The notes beneath the pieces are model-generated. The model was not told the origin of the DNA, ran no database searches, and saw only the letters and a list, made by a program, of their open reading frames with translations. Positions 11,552-22,600 of a stretch of DNA of 64,000 bases are shown in pieces (the first letter of the stretch is position 1; each line of letters begins with the position of its first letter). The DNA is from Cannabis sativa (Eukaryota > Streptophyta > Magnoliopsida > Rosales > Cannabaceae): positions 25,495,280 through 25,559,279 of the forward strand of contig NC_083605.1 in assembly GCF_029168945.1 (NCBI RefSeq). Direction: 5' to 3'. The position numbers and the translations under genes are program-made.

Positions 11552-14073
11552 CCAAAAATTTAAGTATCCCTCCTGCCTTTGTCACAATTACAAACATGTT
11601 TGAATATATGTGGTAGGCCTGTAGTTAAATTTACTTATGTTTGGAGAAAGGATAGAGGGGTGAAAATGACGTGTAAATGAGTGATGACTCATTGGAGAGA
11701 GAAAGAGTTTGTTAGGCTTGTTTATGCTGTGATAAAGTGTGCTTGTAGTTGCAAAGTGGGAACATTGGGAAATTGGTGGTGAATTGGGATAGATCAAGCT
11801 CTCTAGTTCCTGGAGGGGCTCTCTTTATTTTCTCTACTGTTTTATCAATAAATTTTGCCTAAACATGAACAATTTCTTAAGTTCCAGGAGTGTTTTTCTT
11901 CATTCTCTGGTATTGTTTCTGAGCTGTTTAATGATTTTGTGTCTTCTTCGTTAAGTTTCAATTAGAAACTTGCCGATATGTTACCTCTTCCTACCACTGC
12001 TTTTATTCTAATTTTTGACATAAAATATGTAATAGACATATACATCCATCCTATGCACTAGAATGAAAAAAAAAAACTTGAAATTTTAGAAAGAAATAAA
12101 CCTGGACATAGTCGCTGTAGATCTCCGACTTGATTAAAGTGTCAATAAGAATGCAAAACCACCCAGACTGCAAAATGCAGAGCCTGTCAAACCATTTTGT
12201 GATAACTATCCTTTGATTCTCTATCCATGTTTAGCCATGCTAAATTAACATAAACATAAGAACATATCCATTACTAATATTTGTAAATTTAACATCTTCG
12301 GAATATTATGCACGAAAAGAATCTATAAAAAAACAGAAAAATTGCAAGGCAAGTAAAAGAAGCATACTCCACAGAATGGAATAGAAGCGGTACCAGCATG
12401 AGGACCTCCAATGGATACAAAATTTTTCACCTGAAAAATATATAATGAACAATAGATCATACTTAAAATCACAGAAAATAAGCACGAACTAAGTTTCAAC
12501 ATGAATTGGTGGAAATAAGTGTCAACAATACAAGTAAGAAAAAGGAAAGTAAGGACAATCTGAAGGGCAAGTTGAAGGAAAATTTTGGCTTCACAACTTT
12601 AGCACGGTATGTGGCAAATGGCAATGAATTATCTTCACATCTGCATAGCTAAGCCCCGTCTAGTAATGCTTGAACAAAGGTAGCGCATCCATTTTAAAGA
12701 AAAGATACAAGTAGCCAAGAAGAGAATGGAATTTCAAATATTGACAAGGCAAAACAAAGCAAATATATATGGATTGTTAAATCAAGCTCTTACAGGAGGT
12801 CCTCCATCACAAACTTCAATTACACCTCGACCAATCAAATTTCCCTGAGAAACATAATAAATGCACATTATATTTACATCCTACCATGTGTAAAAGACGT
12901 TTAATGAAAACATCAACACAGATGAATGCAAGAGCTCATGCTATATACTCCAGAATATAGGATTAGACTGATACAGGATAATATTAACAACATCGCTGCA
13001 TAAGATGAAGGAGCTAATGTGAAGTGGCAAAACCATATGTTTACAACAATTTTAAATCACCTGTGAAAGTCCAACTATGTTGTATCCATCACTCAATTCA
13101 CTCATGTTCTTCACCTGTAAAATGAAATCAAAATTTGGGAGCTAAGAAAATATACATTAATTCTTAGAATGGAAAAAGGAAAAAAAAAAACAATGTATCA
13201 GCAAACCATTTTACCACCTTCTCACAAACAATAGACGTCTGCAAAGAGAAGGACAATTATCCATTGTTAGTTTATAAGATTGAAGATGACAAACAAAAAC
13301 ATCAAATTTTGTATAATCAAATTTAAGATTCACTTGTTCAAACAGCGGCATTGTCCAGGAATCCCAAGAGCCATCTCCAATTTCTCTGCAGGCATAGTAC
13401 CGATTCTCTTCATTAAATCATATAAAGAGGAATAGGGTTGTTATATAAACAAAAGTTTAATACTGAAAAGGCTTACAAGCAGTATCCTTGAGAACTGGAC
13501 CAGTTGCTAAGGAGCTCAGTGAAATGTGTAATTCCTTTATTGCTGCATTTATCCCCAATGCCTATAAAGACATGTATGAAAAGAATCTCAATAATTCAAG
13601 CACAACTTTCATACATGTACTGACACAAATATTCTAATCCCAATCTGCCAATTAAAAAAAGGGCTTGGGGGAAAGCGCCCCAGCATATTAAAAAACTAGT
13701 TGTAAAGTTTAAAACAAGATTATGCAAGTTAACAACTATGTCACTTGGCAAATATTATCCTGGAAAGCTTGTTCCAAACATGTTTTCCATTACAACAGAA
13801 GCCAACAAACAAAGAAGAAGTGGGCAATAATTAATGAAAAACAAAGAGACAAAACGTTGAGTAAAATAAATAAATAAAGGAGGTAAGATTCTGAATTCAA
13901 TCTAACTGTAGAATTGGAATAAAGGGTATTGACTAGAATTGAGAAAAATAGTATGATTAATTAGAAAGGTGAGAATTTCACTTACCATGCAAAACAATGA
14001 AAGGAACAGAGTGAGTGAGGGGAATGATAAAGACAAAGATAAATAGGATGGTTTGTATTGGAAGAGAACCCAT
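10309..14073 (-). CDS. Palmitoyl-protein thioesterase (PPT1-like), 12 exons
   Basis: Coding exons (minus strand, in order): 14073-13986, 13561-13477, 13385-13334, 13238-13218, 13114-13061, 12844-12794, 12430-12368, 12167-12102, 11444-11406, 11078-10956, 10799-10707, 10551-10309. All introns are GT-AG and all phases agree, giving 978 nt (325 aa), the usual length for plant PPT1-like proteins. The N-terminus (MGSLPIQTILFIFVFII) is a signal peptide, followed by VPFIVLHGIGDKC. Catalytic Ser is in GLSQGN, Asp in FEHDTIVVP and His in VPGNHLQ, matching the Ser-Asp-His triad of the family. GGPHAG and YSDYVQEHLAPSGY are other family blocks. The enzyme removes thioester-linked palmitate from proteins in the lysosome or vacuole and secretory route. 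No stop or frameshift is seen, so it is likely functional. The end of exon 4 is ambiguous (13218 or 13215). Confidence 0.95.
11509..11548. repeat. (GA)20 microsatellite in intron 8 of the thioesterase gene
   Basis: Twenty uninterrupted GA units between exon 9 (11406-11444) and exon 8 (12102-12167). Confidence 0.97.
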
Positions 14074-14868
14074 TGATGTTGAAAGAAGACTTTTGTTGAA
14101 GAAGTAGTGAGATTTTAGACAAATTTGAGATTTAAGTTTCTACTAGATCTTTGGCAACACAGAAACTTGTCGCTTGTCGCAGACCCGACTGAGATGTCTG
14201 CCACGGCACTAGCTAGTAGCTACCTTTCCCTCCTCCTTTTGGCTCCTATCCGTGTCAAGTTTGAGGAAATTAAACAGTAATACCCAGTTTTTGGTGAAAT
14301 TCCTTTTTTTTTTTCTGGCTAGAATTTTTCCTCAAAATTAATTACATATTTATCCCTAGTAGAAATAACACTAAAATATACCTTAAAAAAATACTAAAGT
14401 ATATATTTTTTCTTAGAATCATCCTTTACTAGTTTTTTATTTTTTTTTTTATTTTTACAATTCGAGATGCTCCGGTGGTTGTTATGTAGATTTATGTTGC
14501 AATTTAAGTTGTTCTGTTTATTTCTATGACGGTTAGTATGTAGATTTCTATAAAAAATATAAAAAAGAAAAAAAAATGTTTTAAAATATAAAAATAATAA
14601 AACAAAATAATATAATAATTTGTTATAATTATAAATTGAATAAATTACGGATGAATCTCTTAAAATTTCACTATAATTGCATCTAAAACCCCTCAAATTT
14701 ATTTTTTGCCAATAAAACTTCTCAAACTCCAAATTAACTTTTTCATCTATTTTTTGTTATTATATACAAAGTAGATTGTCCACGTGTACACTCATATATA
14801 CATGTAATACATTTATATTGATCCATATAATATAAATATTTAAAAATATATATAAAAAAATTATTTTA
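14074..14868. other. Upstream region of the thioesterase gene, then AT-rich repeat DNA
   Basis: 14074 to about 14270 should hold the 5' UTR and promoter of the minus-strand gene; a pyrimidine-rich stretch is present but no clear TATA box. From about 14300 the DNA is very AT-rich. ORFs at 14394-14732 and 14760-15005 (minus) are low-complexity or shadow a LINE fragment. Confidence 0.4.
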
Positions 14869-15123
14869 AATGTAGATGGGACTATCTTTGCAGATCTCAA
14901 TGGGTTCGGCCTTAGCTTGGTTGCGCGGGATGACAAGGGGTTTCTTATTGAAGGAAGGACCAAGCTTTTCCAAAGGAATGTGGTTGCTGAAGTTGCAGAA
15001 GCCATGAGCTTTAGAGAGGCTCTTAGCTAGGTAAAACAATACTCAAATTTTTGGCAGGGGGTCTTTATTGAAACTGATTATTTGGCTGTGGTACAATCGT
15101 TAAGGAGCTCCTTTAGAATGATT
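14869..15123 (+). pseudogene. LINE 3' fragment, RNase H domain, left part
   Basis: Plus-strand frame reading VDGTIFADLNGFGLSLVARD, then VAEVAEAMSFREALS, a stop where the family has Trp, then FIETDYLAVVQSL. This is an RVT_3-type RNase H as found at the end of plant L1 ORF2 (the same domain class as at 3955-4140). It is interrupted by the solo LTR; dropping the LTR and one TSD copy restores the frame into the part at 17007. Confidence 0.8.
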
Positions 15124-17006
15124 TGTAGGGATTTTATGCCCTAAATAAAACCCATTACTATCTAATATGATCTGTCAACAATAAAATATTAGAAATCATT
15201 TATGCTTACATGTTATATTCATGTTTATGGTTTAATTTATATATATATACACAAAATCTGTTAAATCCAGAACATATAGTCATACACAATTACAGTGATG
15301 TCAACACAGTGGAATGTGATTGTAATTATATGCTTCGAAAGACAAAGTCCCTGTTTCATCAGTGCATTGGATTTACACTGATGTGATAATCAGCGATGAA
15401 GTATACTTACACTTTGTATAAGTGTTATGTTCTTTCCAGAACATTGGCATAGTATACTGGTCTCCAATGTATGGAGTATACATTGGACTGGACTGATATT
15501 GATCTTAGTAAAGATATTATAATACTTACCGTTATATCTTTCCAAGTCAATATCACTAGTTGATCTTAGATCAAAAGAACTTAATCCTGATATGCTTAGG
15601 TTCAATCTCAGAAGTACTATTCATGTTCTTTGATTTGTTAGTTAAACCTACTTTCGGGTCAGGGTAATACGTACATATTAGGAACATGATAGTATGATTG
15701 AGTGGGAGCACTAAACATAAATATGGAATCTATAGCTTCTACTGGTGTATAGAAGTCAAGTGATGATTTCCTTCGAGCTTAGCTAAATAGATGTAAATGA
15801 AAGAGCTCTTATTTCTGTGATTATATTTTAGCTCACTTAAATATCATTTACAGGTAGCTAAGTGTTTTAAGGATCAAAATACATTGAGGGGTGAAACGGT
15901 AAATTAGTCCCTACTCGGTGTAAATCATCTAGATAGAGGATCTTTGATTATTTAGATTATAACAATGGTTAAATGTGATAGCGTATCTATATGGTGGAAC
16001 ATATAGAGCGTTCTATATGACTGAGAGTGCAATTCTAAGTTCCAAGAGTGGATGTAACAAAGAATTAATAAGCTTGTGAATTTACTTGGTGAATTCTTAA
16101 TCAGCTTATTGGAAGCTCAGAAATATAGGCCCATGGTCCCCATTCTAGTTGAGACCATACTGCTTGTAAGACTCAGTTAATTGATTTTAATTAATCAATT
16201 ATAATTCTAAAATTAGACTATGTCTAGTTTATGAATTTTCACTAAGCAAGGGCAAACTTGTGAAGAAAAGAGATTCTAGGTTTATTTATTAATTGGAAGA
16301 CTTTGTTGTGTCTAATTTAAATATAATAAATAAAAATATTATTTAATAATTTATTTTAGTTATTAAATAATTAGTTTTGGCATTTAAATGGTTAGAATTT
16401 GAAAATTGGCGTTTTTGAGAAAATAGAAATGAAAATTGGTTAAATTGCAAAATACCAATGTGGGGCCCACTACATCATGGCCGGCCACTTAATATGAATT
16501 TTCTAATTAATATTTTCATTATTTTAATGTCCAATAATTCCTAACCTAAACCTAGTGGTTACCTATAAATAGATAGTGATGGCTCACACTTGTTAAGAGA
16601 TTGAAAATCGGAAATTTTGCCTTCAGAAAAATTTGAGCCATCACTTCCCTTATTATAGCCGACCTCTTTTTCTCTCTTTTTCCTTCTTCAAGTTTTCAAA
16701 ACCCTTAGTGATAGAGTAGTGCCCACACACATCAAGTGGTACCTCAATCATAGTCTGGAAGATTGTGAAGAATCCAAACTGAAGAGAAGGGCATTCGGGC
16801 TCAGATCTTGGTGATACTCTGCGACAGAAAGGATACAAGGGTTAGAGATCTGAGTGGAAGGAGACATTATATTCCGCTGCAACCACTGTAAGGTTTCTTA
16901 TACTTTATATGTGTTTATTTCATATCGTTTTAGAAGTTCATGCTTAGGGTGTTAAAACAACATACTTGTGAGTAGATCTAAGATCCTAGTAAAATAAATT
17001 CCAACA
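15124..17006 (+). mobile_element. Solo LTR of the copia/LARD family
   Basis: Begins TGTAGGGATTTTATGCCC, ends TTCCAACA, 1883 bp, with a TATA box TATAAATA at 16564-16571. It is flanked by the perfect 5-bp duplication TGATT (15119-15123 and 17007-17011). With no internal region, it is the product of LTR-LTR recombination. It is homologous along its length to the LTR at 348-2222. Confidence 0.93.
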
Positions 17007-17256
17007 TGATTTTAGTTTTTGGTGATTTGATTAACGATTGTAAAGTGTTGCTTAATGATTTACCCTTTGTCTCGTTTTCAATTGTTAAACGGTTTGCAAA
17101 TGTGGTTGCTCATAGCTTTGCTAGAGCGCCTCGTTCATACCTTAATCATACTTTTCAATTTGAGGGATGTCTCAACTGAGTTGTTATGTTGTTAGGTAAC
17201 AGAATTTGATGCTTAATAAAGCTTGAATTTTTCATTCAAAAAAATAAAAAATAAAA
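17007..17256 (+). pseudogene. LINE 3' fragment, RNase H end and A-rich tail
   Basis: Continues the domain at 14869-15123: ILVFGDLINDCKVLLNDLPF, then VKRFANVVAHSFARAP, the usual end of plant L1 RNase H. A short 3' UTR and an A-rich tail (17238-17256) follow, so this is the true 3' end of a retroposed copy. Confidence 0.78.
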
Positions 17257-17719
17257 TTATTATAATTTTTTTAAGAAAAAGTATTTTTCTTTCTTTTTTC
17301 TTTCCTTTTCTTATTCCTTATTTCCAGAGAGAGAGACACACGATGGGTCTAGTGGTTCCAAATCTCTCGTGGCTTGTCCCATTCCGTCACTGCCAAACTT
17401 GTTGTCACAACTCTATTGGTTTTATGGTACTAAATCAGGTTCGCAGCAGAAGAATTCGTATTATCTGATTATCATTGTATCATAGCTCCCAGGATCTCCA
17501 AATGTGTACATTAAATCAGAACAATAAAAATAATAAGTTTAGAGTATATTTCTTGAAGCCTATCAGGGTATCCTCGAAACTTCTTGTAAGTTGTATCTCT
17601 TAATCCAGTTGATGATGAATTTACAATTTGGACTCACACTAGTATCTTCTAAATCGATCTACCACACACAAGGAATAGTGTGGACTATTAGGATAAAGTG
17701 TATAATCTTTGTTCTAGTT
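17257..17719. other. Unassigned spacer left of LARD1
   Basis: Mixed-composition DNA. The ORF at 17223-17468 starts in the LINE tail and has no recognisable domain. Possibly part of an older repeat; nothing firm seen. Confidence 0.35.
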
Positions 17720-17724
17720 GAGTT

Positions 17725-19643
17725 TGTTGGAAATTATTTTACCAGGATCTAGATTTACTAACAAGTATATTGGATTAACAACCTAATATGAATTCTAAAA
17801 CAATGAAAATAAACACATATAAAGTTAGAAAACCTTACAGTGGGTGCAGCGGAATAATATGACTCCTTCCGTTCAGATCTCTAGCCCTTGATTCCTTTCT
17901 GTAGCAGAGCATCACCAAGATCTGAACCTGGATCTTCTTTTCTCCTTCTTTGATGCAGAAATTCCATAGTCTTCCATACTATGATTGAGATACCACTTGA
18001 TGTGTGTGGGCACTACTCATCTCACAAGGATTTTGAAATTTCTCTCTATTTTTCTCTCTCAATTTCGTGGCTCATGGTTCATATGATGTGCAAGAGAAGA
18101 GAACAAGGGCTGCTATATATAGGGAGAAGGGAGAGCACAACTTTCCAAATAAAACAGTTTCCTTAATTACTGTGTAATCAATCAACTGCCTTATTTAGTG
18201 TGATCCACCACTTTCCTATTTTTGCTAGGCTTTGATTAGCAATTACATGACAATTAAAAAATAAAAATAATAATTGGAAAACACAAAGGGAGTGCTCGGC
18301 CATAGAGGGAAATGGGCCTCACTTGGATTTTGCAGTTTCCTCAATTTTATTTCTATTTCTCCAAAAATGCCATTTTTCCAATTCTAATCATTTAAATGCC
18401 AAAACTAATTATTTAATAACTAAAATAGATTATTAAATAATATTGTCATTTAAAATAATTATTAATTAGACATACAAAGTCTCTTAATTAATAATTAAAC
18501 CTAGAAACCCTTTTATTTACGATTTCATCCTTAAACTGTGAGAAGTCATAAAGTAGACATAGTCTAACTTTTAGAATTATAATTGATTAACTAAAATCAA
18601 TTAACTGAGTCTTACAAGCAGTATGGCCTCAACTAGTATGGGGACCATGGGTCTATATAACCGAGCTTCCAATAAGTCGAACCGAATTTACCAAGTAAAT
18701 TCCCTAACTTATTAATTCCTCATTGAATCCACACTTAGAACTTGGAATTGCACTCTCAGTCATATAGAAACGCTCTATATGTTCCACGATATAGACACGT
18801 CATTAGTTATCCATTGTTATAACCCTAATGTGATCAATGATCCTCTATATAGATGATTTACACTGTACAAGATTAAATTACCGTAACACCCTACAATGTA
18901 TTTTATCCTTAAAACACTTAACCCTGTATAAATGATATTTCACCTAAGTGAAATGAGATCTCCACCATTTATCTTCGTTTGGTTAAGCTCGAAGGAAATC
19001 ATCCTTTACTTCTATTTGCCAAATAGAAGCTATAGATTCCATATTTATGTTAGCGCTCCCACTCAATTGCACTACCGTGTTCCCAAAATGTACGTATTGC
19101 CCAGACTAAAGATTAGGCTTAACTAACAAATCAAAGAACACGAATAATACTCTTGAAATTGAGCCTAACCATATCAGGATTTCGATCATGTGATCTAGGA
19201 TCAACTTATGATATTGAATTGAATAGATGTTTACGGTAAGTTTCAAAATCTAATTCAAAGTTCAATATCGGTCCATTCCAATGCATACTCCATGCATCCG
19301 ATACTGGTAAACTTTGCCAATGTCCTGGAAAGGACATAACACTTTTCCAAGGTGTAAGAATACCTATCGCTGATTATACCATGTCAGTCTAAATCCAGTG
19401 TTCTGACAAATCAGGGAATCAACTTTTGAACATATAATAAAGATTATATTCCACTGTGCTGACAACACTATAATCTTTAACCAACTCATATGTTCTGGAC
19501 TTAAAAAGAATTCATACATTATATACATATAATCATGAAATAAATCATGTGAACCATGCAACATAAAATGTTATTTCTGATCTTTATTAATAAGTAAATC
19601 TGATTATATGAAATGAGTTTTATTTAGGGCATAAAACCCAACA
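17725..19643 (-). repeat. LARD1 3' LTR
   Basis: In plus orientation starts TGTTGGAAATTATTTTACC and ends AAAACCCAACA. Homologous to the 25863-27781 LTR end to end. Confidence 0.93.
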
Positions 19644-19654
19644 AACTCCCACTT
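19644..19654 (-). other. LARD1 polypurine tract
   Basis: AACTCCCACTT directly after the LTR; its complement equals the polypurine tract of the coding copia copies at 337 and 54588. Confidence 0.85.
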
Positions 19655-22600
19655 GCACTAATATAAAACAAAAAGTGCATTTCAAATAATCATTAACACC
19701 TTGATATACCAATCAAGTGTAATAGTAGTAAACTCCTCGTAATAGGATCTGATAGGTTGAATTAAACACAACCTCTTCTCCACTATTACTCTTCCTTAAT
19801 CACAAAATCTTTGATAATGTGAAATTCCTCTCTATATGTCTACTCATTTGGGATTCTGGATTCTATACTTTTGGGCAACTACTCTTTCGTTATTCTGGAA
19901 GTAACCCTAGTAGTTAAGGCAAGTTGGAACACTGCCACAAATGTATAGAACTTTCCTTAGACTGAATAAGTATCTTTCCTGCAACTTTTAACATTCAGTC
20001 TCTTTCTGGTAGACCAAGAGATTTCAGATAGGTTTTAACACTTCTCCAAAATCACTACTCCACCCCCAAAGTAATCACCATCTCATCAGCAGACTTTCTA
20101 GCACAAAGGCAAGTCTTGAAATCTGATGTGGTGTAGTCTAAGAGTTTCAAACAAACACCCTTATTGACTAACATATAGTTCCTCTTCTTAATCTTAAGAT
20201 TTACTTGATTGTCTTCCAATGTTCCTCTCCTGGATTAATCTGATACTTACTCATTACTCCCACTCAACAGTAGGTGTCTGGTCTAAGGCATACTAAAGCA
20301 TATCTGAGACCTCTCACTGTTGATTTAAGAAATTCTTTCATGGCTTTATCTTCTCTGGAATAGTTGAGACTCTTCCTTAGATAAATAAAATCTATATCTA
20401 AGAAGTTGTGAAGCTTCTATAGATTGCCATTAGAAAGAAAATGCATCAGCATCTCATGCTTGCATTAGAGTAAGTAATTACCAGGTATACCACAAGCCAT
20501 AGGTTTAGATAAACTCAAACCTATAATACTAGGAACAGGAAGTTTTGTTAAGTCCATTGAATAGACTTATGAACGAAAATTTCCTTTCATGTCCTTGTAA
20601 TAGAAAACTTTAGGTTACTCCATGTGAATGGATCAAACCATAGTTTTATTGGCTTTCTTCTTACTTTCTTATCTTGACAATCCATTACTTGTTTAAATTC
20701 ACAATGGATTTTAATCACTAGTGTCTTCCAAGTTATAAGAAGGTGAGTTCCTAGAAACTCTCCCACTACAACAAGGTACCGTGAACTATGTCAAAGAAAA
20801 CTAAATGGTATAGACCTCTTCAGTTGTGTTAAGACAACAGAGGCAGTGGGATCATCTTATAAAATAAGATGATAGAACACTTATGGAATCAAGAAAAAAA
20901 AAATATCTCCTTTATTTGCTACTTTATTTTCAGACTTAGTCATTTTCTTAGAAAAGTGGTATTTGTTTAAACAAACACTTTCTTATCTAATGACTATGGG
21001 ATGCTCCACCCCTAATCACTTAGAATAGCTAACAAACATGCAAACCAAGGTTAGCAGTTCTAGCTTTTCTTAAGATTTCAATTAGGTCATCCATGAATCT
21101 AGTAATGATTTATATAAAGTATACAACCATTGCATCATTCTGAAATTTTATTTCCATATAAGGATTTAGGCAACGACTAGTAACTAATCATCAATATGCA
21201 ACTCGAATTTCTGGGGAGGTAAGTTTGGATATAATTCAAAATCAAATTAATGATCTTTGAACTGCATATCTACTAACTTTTCTCCACCCCTATCAGTTCG
21301 CAAGATCTTTAACCACTTACCTTCACCATTGCTAGAAATTCATGAAATTTTTCAAACATTTCAAATTTCTTTTGCGTAAGGTAAAATCTAGAGTGATTGT
21401 TTTAAGAATACAACGAAAACTCATATCCACCCCTGAATGTACATCCATCTGCGAATGAGATGAACTTACTTTCAGTGGATATAGGCATATTAACTCTTTG
21501 CAGAGAATGATCTTGTCAAAACCACTATGAACAAGATACAAATGCCATAGATTTATGAAATATGTGGTTGTATCTTTTGATGACTTACTTTAGTTTCATC
21601 AAAGAGTTCTTAGAATAGTGCAAGTGGATTCTGGTCACAGAATACTAAACTCATACAGTTTGAATCCATTGAAAGAAAATGGTTATGAAACACTTGTGAA
21701 AGTGTAACTGTATAATTAGTAATTCTCTCTTGGACCACCACTACTAATCTAACTCTATGATTTGCCTATACAAGTAGGAGATATCTAAGATTGAGGATTT
21801 ATATCATTTAGGGATAGAATTCCGAGAATATAATCATATGCGTCATCTAATTTCTTAAGAGAAAATAAGACTTTATATGATTTATAGACCATTCATCCAA
21901 TGATATGTCATTAAGCTAATTCGAAATGAATAAGCTAAGAGGAATTAGGATAATTTCATTTTAAATAAGAATCCAACGATGCTCCGATTAGCGAGAGTCA
22001 AAGTAATCTTATTTATACAATCTTCTTGTTTCATATTGTAAAACATTAGTCTAAGGTGTCATCAATTGATGAACAGTTAGATGTTGCATATACAATATTT
22101 ATCTTTCGAGATCTAACACTATTATGTTAGTCTAATGGTGAAAATCCATTAGGGATTTATCTCATTAGAAAAACAAATCAAGTTAGACCAACAATGAAGA
22201 TTCGAAATTAAACTACAATTTAATAACAGAAAATAACATGGTTCAATACAAATTCATACACAATTCAGAAATTATAAAGCACATAGCAAGTAGGAATGAC
22301 AAGTGAAAATACTAAAACATACAATCCTAAATAATTTCCAAGGTTTTCAACAAACTGATATCAGTGTCCCGTTTAGGCGAGAGTCAAAGCTATCATTCAT
22401 TGAATAGAGTTGTCAGCTCATCTAAAATGTCAAACATTCTAGCAACCTTTTATTCGATCAAGATGTGAATCCGCGTTGTCTTGTTTAGGCGAGAGTCAAG
22501 GCTATTCTATCTTATGAGCTTCCACCATTGTTTCATATTCTTGCAAGTCTTATACAGTCGCCACCATTAGGGTGGTCATAAACTATATAAAAAAAAACTT

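Noticed and set aside
11397..11797. Minus-strand ORFs across the GA microsatellite
   Set aside because: They lie in intron 8 and around exon 9 of the thioesterase gene; the exon itself is only 11406-11444.
14394..14732. 112-aa hydrophobic minus-strand ORF upstream of the thioesterase gene
   Set aside because: AT-rich low-complexity translation (Phe/Tyr/Asn/Lys runs) with no family resemblance.
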